A DNA stretch of 64,000 nucleotides from Gimesia chilikensis (GTDB lineage: Bacteria > Planctomycetota > Planctomycetia > Planctomycetales > Planctomycetaceae): assembly GCF_008329715.1 (NCBI RefSeq), contig NZ_VTSR01000006.1, positions 248,001 to 312,000 of the forward strand. The letters run 5' to 3'. The stretch's first letter is position 1. Each line of letters begins with the position of its first letter. This document shows positions 9,347 through 20,079 of this stretch, one piece after another. The notes under the pieces are model-generated. The model searched no databases. It had not been told where the DNA came from and was given only the letters and a program-made list of their open reading frames with translations. Made by a program: the position numbers and the translations under genes.

Positions 9347-9841
9347 TCAGGGAACAGTATCCACGAGGTCCTCGACAAGCTTGCGGAGCACTTCGTGCGT
9401 GATCTGCATTTCGACCTGAGTTCGTCCCGATTGCCCTTTCTGAGAGGCAAAGCGTTTCAGGCTGAAATTCCCATTCGAGTGAGAAGACAGCATGATTTCA
9501 TAATACTTAGTGCCTGTCTTCTGTTGATCAGGAGGGGTGGAGCGAATCAGTACCTGGCCGGCATTTTCGTCGTATTCCAGCGGTCCGATGTTTTCCAGCA
9601 GATAAGTGATCCGCTGACAGAGTTTCTGCCCCCACTCTTTGAGCTTGTCAAACGTGGACTGTGACAGTGAGGGAACATTGACGTGGATTTCAAAAACCGA
9701 GCAGCTCATGGTGTCGACCGAAGTAAAATCGAGCATGACATCGATTTTACCGGTCGCTGAAATGGTTACGGTTCGAGGCTGGGCAGAGTGATAGCCTATC
9801 AGCTGAGTCAGTTCATGATTGAGTTGGTTTAATACAGACAT
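9347..9841 (-). CDS. Conserved-looking protein of unknown function, fourth gene of the PrkA operon
   Basis: I do not recognise this 164-aa protein. It has no signal peptide or membrane segment, so it is likely cytoplasmic. The sequence alternates beta-like stretches (TVTISATGKIDVMLDF, CSVFEIHVNVP, YYEIMLSSH, TQVEMQITHEVL) with one helix (LKEWGQKLCQRITYLLENIG), suggesting a compact alpha/beta domain. It begins 23 bases after the spoVR stop with a strong AGGAGG site and ends just before a terminator, so it is clearly part of the prkA-yeaH-spoVR transcript. Its function should relate to that stress module (inference from position only). Confidence 0.8.
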   Translation of the reverse strand: MSVLNQLNHELTQLIGYHSAQPRTVTISATGKIDVMLDFTSVDTMSCSVFEIHVNVPSLSQSTFDKLKEWGQKLCQRITYLLENIGPLEYDENAGQVLIRSTPPDQQKTGTKYYEIMLSSHSNGNFSLKRFASQKGQSGRTQVEMQITHEVLRKLVEDLVDTVP

Positions 9842-9864
9842 AGAATATCCTCCTGCCGAGGATC

Positions 9865-11394
9865 TTATTGCTTTTCTTTCGAGTTCGTGGAATGTTTCTT
9901 ACCGTCATAGTTCAGAATCGTAGGTCGGTCATCCACGACGGTTTCGATGTTTACCGGCCGCTTCCAGATGGAATGCAGGTTGGCCAGCGTGTCCTGAGCA
10001 TAATCCAGTTTGAGTTCGATTCCCAGGTATTCGTGTTCCAGGTACAGTTCGCCCCGGTTTTTATAGTTTGCATCCTGTACGTAAATGACAGGCCGTCCAT
10101 GATTGCTGAGGCTGCTCAACAACTGCTGTTTGATCTGTTGAAATTCGCGTGATTGAATCTCATACGTTTTATTCGAATCGTTAAAGCCAAATGAAAACAT
10201 CCGGTTTTTATAACAGAACTCGGGGGTCAGAAACGTATCGATAAATGTAATATCGTTATGGATCCGCCGGACTTCAAAGATTTTCTCCCGACCAAGACCG
10301 AGATCTTTATCCCAGTGCTCTCTTTCATACATGTCGGTGCAGTTATCATACTCCGGACCGAACTGCCCTTTATTCCAGCGTTCCTCAATGTCTTTCAGCA
10401 GTTCAATTCCCAGCTTGTAAGGATTGAGTCGGTTCGGGCTCGTGGCCATCGTCCCACTATGATGATCGGCGTAGTTAATCAGCCCCTCGTCGGTCAGACC
10501 ATGGCGGGTCATGATGGTCGAGTGCCAGAAACTGGCCCAGCCTTCATTCATGATCTTGGTCTGTCCCTGCGGGGCGAAGTAGTAAGCTTCGTCACGAATG
10601 ATCGTCAGAACATCCCGCTGCCAGTCTTCCAGCGGCGCATACTGCAACAGAAAGAACAGCACATCCCGCACACGTTCTTTGGGGAACTTCAGTTGGTCAG
10701 ACAGTTCCATCGCTTTCTGCCGTTTTTGACTCGCTTCTTCTTCCAGAGCATCCTCCGGGTTAATATAGCGATCCATGTAGTTCTTGGCAGGGAAACGGCC
10801 TCCCGTGCTTTCGGCATCCTCTGCTCGACGCCTTTGCGTATCAGCCTTCGATTCTGATTTCTGCGTACGTCGAATGTGTGGTGCATAAGGGTCAATCAGA
10901 CTCTCCAGTGACAGACAGGTATCAATGAAGGTCTCGACCTTTTCGTAACCCTGCTCATCAATGTGACGATTCACTCGAGTCGCATGATTGGCCATCTGGT
11001 CAAGCATCTTGCGGTTTGTATGCGAGAACCAGGCGTTGTTTTTGAAAAAATCACAGTGCCCATACACGTGCGCAATCACCAGCTTCTGGTCGGTGATATC
11101 ATTGGCACTAAGCAGGTAGGCGTAACAGGGATCCGTATTGATCACCATCTCATAGATCTTCTGTAAACCGTATGAGTAGCCCTTCATCAGCTCGTCATAC
11201 TGAGCGCCAAACCGCCAGTGTGGATAGCGAATGGGGAACCCACCATAGGCGGCGAACATACTCAGCTCTTCGTAGTCGAGCACTTCAAAGATCGTTTTGA
11301 AGAAATCGAGCCCGTAATCCAGCGCGTGCTGTTCCATCTCCTGCTGGATATCGCTGAGTTCTTTCGGTAAAGGGCGATGCGTTGTGACTACCAT
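9865..11394 (-). CDS. spoVR: SpoVR family protein (YcgB-like)
   Basis: A 509-aa cytoplasmic protein of the SpoVR/YcgB family. Marks include EVLDYEELSMFAAYGGFPIRYPHWRFG near the N-terminus, AHVYGHCDFFKNNAWF, the LLQYAPLEDWQRDVLTIIRDEAYYFAPQ block, and KIMNEGWASFWHS. The His/Glu-rich motifs (HVYGHCDFF; NEGWASFWH) look like possible metal ligands, but the biochemical activity is not known. In many bacteria it is encoded with PrkA/YeaG and YeaH, as here. The start has GGAGG 5 bases upstream. The gap to yeaH is 60 bases. Confidence 0.95.
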   Translation of the reverse strand: MVVTTHRPLPKELSDIQQEMEQHALDYGLDFFKTIFEVLDYEELSMFAAYGGFPIRYPHWRFGAQYDELMKGYSYGLQKIYEMVINTDPCYAYLLSANDITDQKLVIAHVYGHCDFFKNNAWFSHTNRKMLDQMANHATRVNRHIDEQGYEKVETFIDTCLSLESLIDPYAPHIRRTQKSESKADTQRRRAEDAESTGGRFPAKNYMDRYINPEDALEEEASQKRQKAMELSDQLKFPKERVRDVLFFLLQYAPLEDWQRDVLTIIRDEAYYFAPQGQTKIMNEGWASFWHSTIMTRHGLTDEGLINYADHHSGTMATSPNRLNPYKLGIELLKDIEERWNKGQFGPEYDNCTDMYEREHWDKDLGLGREKIFEVRRIHNDITFIDTFLTPEFCYKNRMFSFGFNDSNKTYEIQSREFQQIKQQLLSSLSNHGRPVIYVQDANYKNRGELYLEHEYLGIELKLDYAQDTLANLHSIWKRPVNIETVVDDRPTILNYDGKKHSTNSKEKQ

Positions 11395-11454
11395 ACGAGC
11401 CTCCGTGAGACGTCAGTTACTGCTCCCAAAGCAGAAGCAATCCTGTCGCTGCTA

Positions 11455-12561
11455 TTATTTTCCTGTTCCCAGAAATGTCTTGATCGAGCCGTAGATGCCT
11501 TCTTTATCTTCGATTTCTGAAAGAATCAGGTTATCAAATTCTTCTTCGACCTTGCGGAGTTCCTTGATGAAATCTCCGGAGCCATAGGGGCTTCTAACCT
11601 GTCCATAACAGAACAGATTACAGACAGGAAACAGATTCTGCTTCAGGCTTTCAATACACTCCGTGTTGTCCTCACCCCAGTTGTCACCATCGGAAAACTG
11701 AAAACAGTAAATATTCCAGAGTGCCGGGGGGAAGTCCCGTTTGATGATGTAATCTGCAGCCCGGTAAGCGGATGAGATACGCGTCCCGCCACTTTCACGA
11801 ACGCGGTAAAACGTATCTTCATCCACTTCATGAGCGACTGCATCATGCACCACATAACGGCGTTCAATTCCGTCGTACTGGCGTTTGAGCCAGGTGTCGA
11901 TCCAGAACGCCTCGGTGCGGACAATCTCTTTCTGAACATCGGTCATGGAACCGGAGACGTCCATCATATAAATCACAGCAGCATTGGTATGTGGTTCGTT
12001 AACGGTCTTCCAGCTGCGAAAGCGTTCGTCATCCCGGGTGGGCACGATCGTGGGATCGCGGGGATCATAATTATTGGAGGCGATCATTCGCCGCAAGGCG
12101 CGCTTATAGGTTCGCTTGAAATGCCGTAGTGAATCGGGACCGGTCGGCCGGATCGATGTATAACGATCTTTCTGAGACGTCAGTGCATCGTCGCCTTTGG
12201 GCTCAATCCGGGGTAACTCCAGGGCTTCGCCGAGCATATCGGCCAGTTCTTCGAGGGACATTTCCACTTCGCGGATATGCTGGCCCCGTTCATTACCGGC
12301 CTGCCCCTGCCCATCGCCTTCCGATTTTCCACGACCGACTGGCTGACCGACTTCGCCTTCGCCCTGCCCGACCCCGCCACTCCCTTTTTCACCGTGCTGA
12401 AAATGGGGAATCTCGATATTGGGTACAGGAATACTGACCGTTTCCCGGCCTTTGCGTCCCAGCATCTCTCCGTGATTGATATACTTCCGGAGCTGCTGGC
12501 GGACCTTCCCTTTGATGATTTTATCGAACCGTTGCTGGTCCCGATCAATTCTGCGCACCAT
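11455..12561 (-). CDS. yeaH: DUF444 family protein YeaH (VWA-like)
   Basis: A 368-aa protein of the YeaH/YhbH family. The C-terminal half has a von Willebrand A-like fold with a MIDAS-type motif DVSGS (residues 201-205) after IYMM. A Gly/Gln-rich low-complexity linker (about residues 57-95) separates it from the basic N-terminus. It follows prkA by about 110 bases and precedes spoVR. YeaH is a known operon partner of the YeaG/PrkA kinase in sporulation or stress responses; its molecular role is unresolved. Confidence 0.95.
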   Translation of the reverse strand: MVRRIDRDQQRFDKIIKGKVRQQLRKYINHGEMLGRKGRETVSIPVPNIEIPHFQHGEKGSGGVGQGEGEVGQPVGRGKSEGDGQGQAGNERGQHIREVEMSLEELADMLGEALELPRIEPKGDDALTSQKDRYTSIRPTGPDSLRHFKRTYKRALRRMIASNNYDPRDPTIVPTRDDERFRSWKTVNEPHTNAAVIYMMDVSGSMTDVQKEIVRTEAFWIDTWLKRQYDGIERRYVVHDAVAHEVDEDTFYRVRESGGTRISSAYRAADYIIKRDFPPALWNIYCFQFSDGDNWGEDNTECIESLKQNLFPVCNLFCYGQVRSPYGSGDFIKELRKVEEEFDNLILSEIEDKEGIYGSIKTFLGTGK

Positions 12562-12669
12562 GCTGTCGAGCCCCTTTCAAAACAGGGAATCAGAGTTAGC
12601 AGCGTTTTAAACTCTTCCTTCTTATCCTGTAATCAGAGTTATTTCACTGGTTCAGGTTTCCCTGGCCGC

Positions 12670-14730
12670 TTAAGCGGCGTCACTGTTCTTTTTCGAATCA
12701 CCACGAGCGAAGATACTGGCGACGTACTGCAGCACATCGGTAGCCGATTCCTCGTCGTAGCCGTAATTGCGGATCAGGCGGGCCTTGACGATATCGATCT
12801 TCTCCTGTGTATCTGCATCGACCACATTCGAAACCAGGCTGGTCAGCTTGATCGTGTCCTTCTGATCTTCGAACAGCTTCATCTCCAGCGCCTTCTGCAG
12901 GCGTTCGTTGGTCTTGTAATCGAAGGTCTTACCATCCAGGGACAGGGCTCCGATGTAATTCATGATCTCGCGGCGGAAATCATCTTTACGCGTTTCGGGG
13001 ATGTCAATGCGTTCCTCAATCGACCGCATGAGGCGTTCATCCGGCTCTTCATATTCGCCGGTAAACTTGTTCTTCACACGTTCCTTCTGTGTATAGGCTT
13101 TCACGCTATCGAGATAATTGCCGCACAGACGGGTGAGTGCCTCTTCATCAGCGGCAATCGCACGTTGTACTTCGTTCTTCACGATATCGGTATACTCCTC
13201 TTTCACGACGGTGATCAACTGACGATAGTGATCGCGCATTTCATCGTTGGCAATTAAAGAGTGATGCTTGAGTCCCTCGTCCAGTTCGTTCAGCAGCATG
13301 AAAGGGTTCAAGTTAGAACTATGCGAATTGACCACCAGGGCATTCGAAATCTTATCCTGCACATAACGGGGCGAGATCCCGAACAGACCTTCAGACTTGG
13401 CCTCTTTGCGGAGCTGTTCGACGTTTTCCGTCGTGAAGCCCGGCAGAGACCGTCCGTTATAGAGGTGCATTTTCTGAATCAGAGTCAGACCATGATGCTT
13501 AGGCGTTTCGAGTCGCGTGAGTACAGCCCACATCGCACCAATTTCCAGTGTGTGCGGAGCAATATGTTTCCCACGCACGCGTTTGGAGTTGTAATCCTTC
13601 TCGTAGATCTTGACCTCTTCACTCAGCTTGGTGACATAAGGGACATCGATCTTCACCGTTCGGTCGCGAAGTGCTTCCATGAATTCGTTAGACTGCAGAC
13701 GACGGTATTCGGGTTCGTTGGTATGCCCGATAATTACCGTGTCGATATCCGTCTGTGCGAATTTTTTCGGTTTGATCTTATGTTCCTGAGAGGCACCCAG
13801 CAGGTCGTACAGGAATGCCACATCCAGCTTGAGAACTTCGATAAATTCAATCAGACCCCGGTTGGAGACATTGAATTCGCCATCGAAGTTGAATGCACGG
13901 GGATCACTTTCGCTCCCATACTGGGCAATCTTGCGATAGTTGATGTCCCCGGTCAGTTCGGTGGAGTCCTGGTTCTTTTCATCTTTAGGCTGGAACGTAC
14001 CAATGCCGATCCGGTCCTGTTCAGAAAAGATAATACGTTTGACTACGATCTGCTCCATGACCTTGGTCCAGTCGCCATCCGCTTTTTCCAGCCGTTCATT
14101 AAAAATGAATCGGCTCAACGGGCAGACTTCGCCACTGATCTCGACCGAGTACGAGGTTTCATCATCGATGTCGCGCCCCTCGTTCAGGTAACTGCAGAGT
14201 TCCTGGCGATACTTCATCGGCACCAGTTGCAAAGGATCGCCATTCATGGGATCCCAGAGAATGGTGCCGTCTTCTTCTTTCCAGCCGAAGGTGTAAAGTG
14301 CGCCTTCTTCTGTGCGGGAATAACGTTCCAGCCCCTGTTTAAGCAGGCGGGCGATGGTTGATTTTGAACTCCCCACCGGTCCGTGCAGCAACAGAACCCG
14401 GCGTTCGCTGCCATACTTGAGTGCAGCAGACTTGAAGACGTTGACCAGCTCCATCAATGGCTTGGACAGACCGAAGATGCCATCGCGGCCGTCATTAACG
14501 GGATCATCGAAAAAGCGGTAGCGGATGAGCCCCTTCTTACCCTCGACGGGATAAGTCCCATAACTCATGATCATGTCGTACACGCGTTGAAACGCGGTGC
14601 GAGTCACTCTGTGATCTTTGCGAACAATATCAAGGTACTCATCGAAAGTCCCCTGCCAATGTTCCTGACGAAACAGATCTGAATTCAGTTGACCTGAAAT
14701 CCGAGTTAAAAATGATCGACCATTTTCCAT
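12670..14730 (-). CDS. prkA: PrkA/YeaG family serine protein kinase (AAA-type)
   Basis: A 686-aa protein with an N-terminal AAA module and a C-terminal kinase-like PrkA region. Walker A is GPVGSSKST (residues 117-125). The [19 protein letters not shown] helical segment and [20 protein letters not shown] are typical of PrkA. The start at 14730 has AGGAGGAGG about 5-8 bases upstream; a longer reading to 14787 adds a family-atypical leader. E. coli YeaG is about 644 aa. PrkA proteins phosphorylate protein substrates in stationary phase, nutrient stress or sporulation. It is the first gene of the four-gene operon. Confidence 0.95.
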   Translation of the reverse strand: MENGRSFLTRISGQLNSDLFRQEHWQGTFDEYLDIVRKDHRVTRTAFQRVYDMIMSYGTYPVEGKKGLIRYRFFDDPVNDGRDGIFGLSKPLMELVNVFKSAALKYGSERRVLLLHGPVGSSKSTIARLLKQGLERYSRTEEGALYTFGWKEEDGTILWDPMNGDPLQLVPMKYRQELCSYLNEGRDIDDETSYSVEISGEVCPLSRFIFNERLEKADGDWTKVMEQIVVKRIIFSEQDRIGIGTFQPKDEKNQDSTELTGDINYRKIAQYGSESDPRAFNFDGEFNVSNRGLIEFIEVLKLDVAFLYDLLGASQEHKIKPKKFAQTDIDTVIIGHTNEPEYRRLQSNEFMEALRDRTVKIDVPYVTKLSEEVKIYEKDYNSKRVRGKHIAPHTLEIGAMWAVLTRLETPKHHGLTLIQKMHLYNGRSLPGFTTENVEQLRKEAKSEGLFGISPRYVQDKISNALVVNSHSSNLNPFMLLNELDEGLKHHSLIANDEMRDHYRQLITVVKEEYTDIVKNEVQRAIAADEEALTRLCGNYLDSVKAYTQKERVKNKFTGEYEEPDERLMRSIEERIDIPETRKDDFRREIMNYIGALSLDGKTFDYKTNERLQKALEMKLFEDQKDTIKLTSLVSNVVDADTQEKIDIVKARLIRNYGYDEESATDVLQYVASIFARGDSKKNSDAA

Positions 14731-15415
14731 GGGACTCCTCCTCCTGGCGTCACGACTTGCTTTCTTGCAATTCTCGTGGAAGGCCAATTAGTTCGAGGTA
14801 ATTGATTTTGATTTGAATAAGGGCTTTTTCGAGTGCTTCTGCCTTTCACATAGACCGAAAATTAATCATCCAAGAGACACATACTGCGCAGGGATAGTTC
14901 CCTCATTCATTATGAAAAACTGAAATGAGGTTGTTTACAGGACCATCCATGGCCAACACCAAATTGTTAAAAGGGATGTTCGTGTGGACGTGACTCGATT
15001 GGTTTCAGGGCATGCCACACAGGAATGTTAGAGACCGAATATCATGTTTCGAGCAATACCATTATTTCCCACGCCTCTGATCGAGACAATACCAATCTTA
15101 AACGGAGCGTCTTGTCGGCTTCTTTAAGGACTTTAACGATCTCGGATAAGTGGCTGCCTGACAATCAGTTAGCGAACTCCATCCTGAAGCAACGACTCAA
15201 GTGGAATTTCAAACTTAAGTAGCTGAACGAAGCGTCCCTTCTCGCATTAGACAGTGAATTTCCCCTGTTCTTTCTTACGAAAAATCAGGATCTAACCCAC
15301 TGGTATTCTTACGTAAAAGAACAACAGAATGTGAGAACAGGATTCTGACAGGAAGCAATAATACGAACCGAAATGCGGACCGTGAAATCAGAGCAGCAAA
15401 GCGAGCGGGACAGTC
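14731..15415. other. Intergenic region upstream of prkA
   Basis: About 680 bases between prkA and the ceramidase-like gene, both on the minus strand. It should hold the prkA operon promoter and the end of the ceramidase-like transcript. I see no convincing -35/-10 pair, no strong terminator and no family-like frame; a 65-codon frame at 15025-15222 lacks support. Confidence 0.5.
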
Positions 15416-16747
15416 TTATTGAGCAAGCATGGTCTGAATGAGTTTGATAATTCGATCTTCAACACCAGGTTGAAATGGTCCGTGCCAGCCGAAATATTTC
15501 ATCGCTCCCCCGCCCTCATAGCCCCCTTCTTTCAGTACTCGTTCGGAGGGAACATAAGCGAAGACCTCGTTACAATAACCGGCTACCCAGAGATGTTTCA
15601 CAGAGAGTTCTTCGTGCAGACGAATGGCATAGTCAATCACCGTTTCCCCTCCGAGACCAATCAGAGTCAGATCCTCTCCGAACTCAAAGATCTGTGCTGA
15701 GAAAGGATACGATGTGGGAATGCTGCCCTGCTCTTTCAATTGTCCCAGCAGGTAATCTGTCAGCCGCTGGGTGTAGACATCCCCCTTCCCTATTCGTGAT
15801 TCCAGCTCTGCCTTTGAGGGAGGCGCTACAAAGGGGAGATCGGTGCGTTGGAACCGGACAGTCAGCGGTCCACGAACGGGATCAAGTTTCTGTTCTACTG
15901 CTCGACTTACCGCCTGGGCCAATGCCGTCCCGTGCTGTTCGGCCAGTTCCATCGTGCCCCGGGGATGGGGGTTGGCATCGCCTCCACAACCAAGCATGAA
16001 CATAGCCAGTGTTCCCGGATACTGTTTCTCAAGCTCAATTTGTGCGAAGCCGGCGTAATCGCCACAAAATTCAAACAGGGCAATTGTGGTATTATGACAG
16101 GCGTACCCAAACAGGATTGCCCGCAGTTTGCCTTCACTACCAGTCACCTTCAAAACAGGCACACTGTGATCGACGGGGCCATCCGGATTGATCCGTCCAC
16201 GACGGTTAATCGCAAAGGTGGCCTTCTCTTCTCCAAAGCTGAGATTAGCCGGCTCAAGGGATTGACTGGCTTCTACGATGACTTTCACCAGCTTACCCTG
16301 CAGTGTCTCCGCGTAGTCATCGACGTCCTTCTGTTGCTCTGGAGTAAAATCGTAAGCGAGTGCAGCACACCCCTTGACGACCGGGCTGCAATGCGTGTGC
16401 GAAGAATTGAGCATAATCTGAGCACGACTGATTCCGGTCTGGTTGGTGACCCTTTTGCAGACCGCATCGGAAATCTCGCGGGTCAGGCCAATCAGGTCGG
16501 TCGTCACAATCACCGCCCGCTGTCCCTGAGGGTCTTCAAACACCAGTGCTTTGGCCCAGAGTGGATGCTGCGTGCTTTGTGCGGGTTTCTTGCGGGAGGC
16601 ATAACCGGCCAGCCAGATGTTTTTTGCGGGAGTGATATCAACCCGCGCCTGACCTACCTTCCAGTCTGCGGCAAGCAGGACGGAATAATTTCCCCCAAAC
16701 AGTCCTATCAGAATCACCAATAGCGTCTTCTGCATTGTTGTCAACAT
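15416..16747 (-). CDS. Secreted neutral/alkaline ceramidase N-terminal domain-type protein
   Basis: The N-terminus is a signal peptide (KTLLVILIGLFGGNYSVLLAAD). Mature sequence begins WKVGQARVDITP, the usual start of planctomycete ceramidase-like proteins. The metal motif SSHTHCSP (115-122) and FGYACHNTT (near 215) match the zinc His residues of neutral ceramidases. At 443 aa it has the catalytic domain only and lacks the C-terminal Ig-like domain of full ceramidases (650 or more aa). True substrate is unknown and many homologues probably act on other amides or esters. AGGG lies 8 bases before the ATG at 16747. Confidence 0.88.
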   Translation of the reverse strand: MLTTMQKTLLVILIGLFGGNYSVLLAADWKVGQARVDITPAKNIWLAGYASRKKPAQSTQHPLWAKALVFEDPQGQRAVIVTTDLIGLTREISDAVCKRVTNQTGISRAQIMLNSSHTHCSPVVKGCAALAYDFTPEQQKDVDDYAETLQGKLVKVIVEASQSLEPANLSFGEEKATFAINRRGRINPDGPVDHSVPVLKVTGSEGKLRAILFGYACHNTTIALFEFCGDYAGFAQIELEKQYPGTLAMFMLGCGGDANPHPRGTMELAEQHGTALAQAVSRAVEQKLDPVRGPLTVRFQRTDLPFVAPPSKAELESRIGKGDVYTQRLTDYLLGQLKEQGSIPTSYPFSAQIFEFGEDLTLIGLGGETVIDYAIRLHEELSVKHLWVAGYCNEVFAYVPSERVLKEGGYEGGGAMKYFGWHGPFQPGVEDRIIKLIQTMLAQ

Positions 16748-16876
16748 CTTCGGATCCCTTAGTTAATAATCTGACTCACGCTCAATGGCGCATTGACCAG
16801 GTGAGGCATCACATAAACACGATTTTATCTTACAACCTGTCGACCTGAAAACGAAGTCTCAGAGGAAGGGACGCTG

Positions 16877-16904
16877 TTGACAATCCCCTTACACGGGCTA
16901 CGAT
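16877..16904 (+). promoter_or_regulatory. Promoter for the adenine deaminase gene
   Basis: TTGACA (16877-16882), 16-base spacer, TACGAT (16899-16904), leaving a leader of about 45 bases before the ATG at 16955. Confidence 0.55.
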
Positions 16905-16933
16905 GTTGCCAGTAATTCAACCGTTGAAACTGA

Positions 16934-17953
<1,020 letters not shown>

Positions 17954-17960
17954 AACCGGT

Positions 17961-18716
17961 TCAGTTGAGTGTATCCAGCACCTGATTGAGGTACTGTTTG
18001 GTCTTGGGATCCAGCTTTTCATAGCCCTTGTCGGAGCGAGGCTGGTCCATCGCGTGCCGCATTGCGTTGTGCATCAGATAGCGGCCCGAATCGAGTTTCA
18101 TGTGAATCGCATCCCGGTAGATGTCTGTAATCTGATCAAAGGGGGCCTTGCCGGATTTGATGTCGGCATCAACCTGCTCCAGCAGATCGATGGCACGAGT
18201 CTGTTTGAATTTCCGTTCCGGATATTTTTTCTGGAGCGCAGCCAGCAGGGCTTTGATATATGCGGGGCTGTGTTGTAGTTTTCCCGAGATTTCCTGATTC
18301 CGGTATTCATCCTCCCGGGTCGCACTGCGCGCCCAGCCGGTATGAATGACGAAGATCGCCTTGGGCTGCATCTCAATCCATTGGGAAATCGTAGCCACAT
18401 CTTCAGCGAGCGTGGAACCGTAGTGCGGTTGCACGGAGATCAGATCGTACTGCTTCTCCTTGAGGGCGGTCGGCCACAGAGTCGATGTTTTGACGCAAGG
18501 CTTCTCCGGATGCTCATGGATATAAGGCAGGCTCTTGCCACAATCCACGTGCCACTGCACATCACCGTCGAGCAATGCCGGAGCCGTATCCCAGGTCAGA
18601 GAATTACCGATCAGATAATAGCTTTTCGCTTTCTCTTCGGCCTGCAGAGAGACGCTGGAAAACAGAATTCCCACTGTTGTGAGACCAAGAACAAACAGGT
18701 TGAACAGCCTGGACAT
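17961..18716 (-). CDS. Secreted SGNH/GDSL-like protein
   Basis: A signal peptide (NLFVLGLTTVGILFSSVSLQAEE) is followed by YLIGNSLTWD, an SGNH block I with candidate Ser39. Near the C-terminus RDAIHMK carries the DxxH pair (D202, H205) expected of block V. A GxSL-like block plus DxxH supports an SGNH hydrolase of 251 aa, but blocks II and III are not obvious, so activity is uncertain. The ATG at 18716 is chosen over the one at 18725 because AGAAGGA is then correctly spaced. Confidence 0.75.
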   Translation of the reverse strand: MSRLFNLFVLGLTTVGILFSSVSLQAEEKAKSYYLIGNSLTWDTAPALLDGDVQWHVDCGKSLPYIHEHPEKPCVKTSTLWPTALKEKQYDLISVQPHYGSTLAEDVATISQWIEMQPKAIFVIHTGWARSATREDEYRNQEISGKLQHSPAYIKALLAALQKKYPERKFKQTRAIDLLEQVDADIKSGKAPFDQITDIYRDAIHMKLDSGRYLMHNAMRHAMDQPRSDKGYEKLDPKTKQYLNQVLDTLN

Positions 18717-18773
18717 GGGAAGCATCCTTCTGAGAGCGGACTGAAAGGTTAAGCGGCCATCCCTGAGAAAACA

Positions 18774-18847
18774 TACCCCCGGCAGGGTTCGAACCTGCGA
18801 CCTATGCTTTAGGAAAGCATTGCTCTATCCAACTGAGCTACGGGGGC
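18774..18847 (-). tRNA. tRNA-Arg (CCU anticodon)
   Basis: Cloverleaf of 74 bases on the minus strand. The acceptor is GCCCCCG paired with CGGGGGT (G-T at 1-72), discriminator A, no encoded CCA. The D arm is GCTC..GAGC, the anticodon stem ATGCT/AGCAT with loop TTCCTAA (anticodon CCT, reads AGG), and the T arm GCAGG-TTCGAAC-CCTGC. Confidence 0.95.
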
Positions 18848-18949
18848 CGATTGAACCTAATATAGTTATGGCTCCGGGCTTTCGTCAAACGACTGCTTCT
18901 CGCGTTTTGAGAGTGACACCAAAAAGATGAAGCAGGCTCGGTTTTCGCC

Positions 18950-19441
18950 TCAGTTCATCGGTTCCGCTTTAACATAAAGTTCCGGGGGTGCTTTCTCGTA
19001 ATATTGGAACATGGCGGGACAGATCCAGCCTTCCATATCTGAATCGGCAAAACGGTAATAGTTTCCCCCCCGGTCCCCCCGCAGCCAGACCAGCTTTTTC
19101 TGATAGTCGGGGAAGGGGTTTGAAGAGAAAATCAGGCGAAATCCCTGATCGGCATCGGGGATGTCTTTCACGATCACATCGATCATTTCAGGCACACCCG
19201 CCACAAAGGGTTCCTGAACGAGGCCGGCAGAACTGTCGTCGAAGACCCAGGTCCCCTGGTGCTTATAAGGCGCAATGACCATGATCGCATTCTGCCGGGG
19301 CAGTGAATTCCCGAACGGCAACAGCCGGAGTTGCCAGGCAATGCCGAGGGCAATCAGGACTAATCCTAGTACCAAAAAACTCAGACGGCCCCAGTGAGTT
19401 CGTGGTGCACTGGTCTCGGCGGGAGTCGTTTCATCGGTCAT
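18950..19441 (-). CDS. Single-pass membrane protein of unknown function (possibly DUF6717-like)
   Basis: A 163-aa protein with a short cytoplasmic N-terminus, one transmembrane helix (LSFLVLGLVLIALGIAWQL) and a soluble domain containing MVIAPYKHQGTWVFDDSSAGL, EPFVAGVPEMID and MEGWICPAMFQYYEKAP. That pattern resembles a small planctomycete family I recall as DUF6717, but this is from memory. The start has AGGAG 9 bases upstream. No partner genes suggest a role. Confidence 0.75.
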   Translation of the reverse strand: MTDETTPAETSAPRTHWGRLSFLVLGLVLIALGIAWQLRLLPFGNSLPRQNAIMVIAPYKHQGTWVFDDSSAGLVQEPFVAGVPEMIDVIVKDIPDADQGFRLIFSSNPFPDYQKKLVWLRGDRGGNYYRFADSDMEGWICPAMFQYYEKAPPELYVKAEPMN

Positions 19442-19584
19442 GTGGTGTTGCTCCTGTGGGATCTATCAGTTGTCCGTTTCTATCAGTTTAACTGATTGTC
19501 CGCCAAAAGCGAAAACTTTGTCTTCCGTCATAGAGATTGACGACATTAATAGAAGACCAGGATTCTATCGATGGACGAGACAAC

Positions 19585-20052
19585 GTGGCAAAACGCAGAC
19601 AAAACGAACAGAATCAGAATGTAAATCAATGGGTTGCCGCCTTTTGCGGGCTCATTCTGGGCATCCTGCTTGAAGCAATACTCGGCAGTTATTCCTGGAT
19701 GGAGACCGGGCCGATGCTCCGATTTCAGAGCGGGGTACGCTTGCCAATCGTCGGTCCACTGCTGGGTGGCGCTCTGGCCTACCTGTTTGCACTTCATTTT
19801 GGACAGGTCAAATTGAAAGGTGCCCTGAGGCACAGCATCGTCGGGGCGATTGTCGGCCTCTTGATCGGCTATGTCCTGGGAGCTCTGGTACTGGCACCCC
19901 TGATGGCGCAACAGGATCCCTACTACAACTTTCTCCGTAGCAAAGTCACCGCCGGTTATACCCGATATTTCATCTTCAACGGGATGCCGCTCTGTGGAAT
20001 CATTGGCTGCCTGATTGGCTTTATTTACAGCGTGAAACTGAAACGGCGATAA
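19585..20052 (+). CDS. Multi-pass membrane protein of unknown function
   Basis: About four hydrophobic segments: WVAAFCGLILGILLEAILG, LPIVGPLLGGALAYLFALHF, HSIVGAIVGLLIGYVLGALVLAPL and MPLCGIIGCLIGFIYSV, with a basic C-terminus KLKRR. Glycine-rich helices suggest tight packing. I do not recognise the family. The GTG at 19585 has a weak GGACGAG site. A TTG at 19537 would add 16 residues. It converges with the PAP2 gene. Confidence 0.65.
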   Translation: MAKRRQNEQNQNVNQWVAAFCGLILGILLEAILGSYSWMETGPMLRFQSGVRLPIVGPLLGGALAYLFALHFGQVKLKGALRHSIVGAIVGLLIGYVLGALVLAPLMAQQDPYYNFLRSKVTAGYTRYFIFNGMPLCGIIGCLIGFIYSVKLKRR

Positions 20053-20079
20053 TTTTCTTCAACTGATTCTGTCTTCTGG

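Noticed and set aside
12277-13257. 326-codon frame opposite yeaH and prkA
   Set aside because: Crosses two well supported genes on the other strand and has no family-like sequence.
13261-14361. 366-codon open frame opposite prkA
   Set aside because: It is the reverse complement of a well supported PrkA coding region; no ribosome site or recognisable protein motifs.
15025-15222. 65-codon frame in the prkA upstream region
   Set aside because: No ribosome site, no domain or membrane signature; composition looks random.
15848-16723. 291-codon frame opposite the ceramidase-like gene
   Set aside because: Antisense shadow; the minus-strand frame has a signal peptide and zinc motifs.
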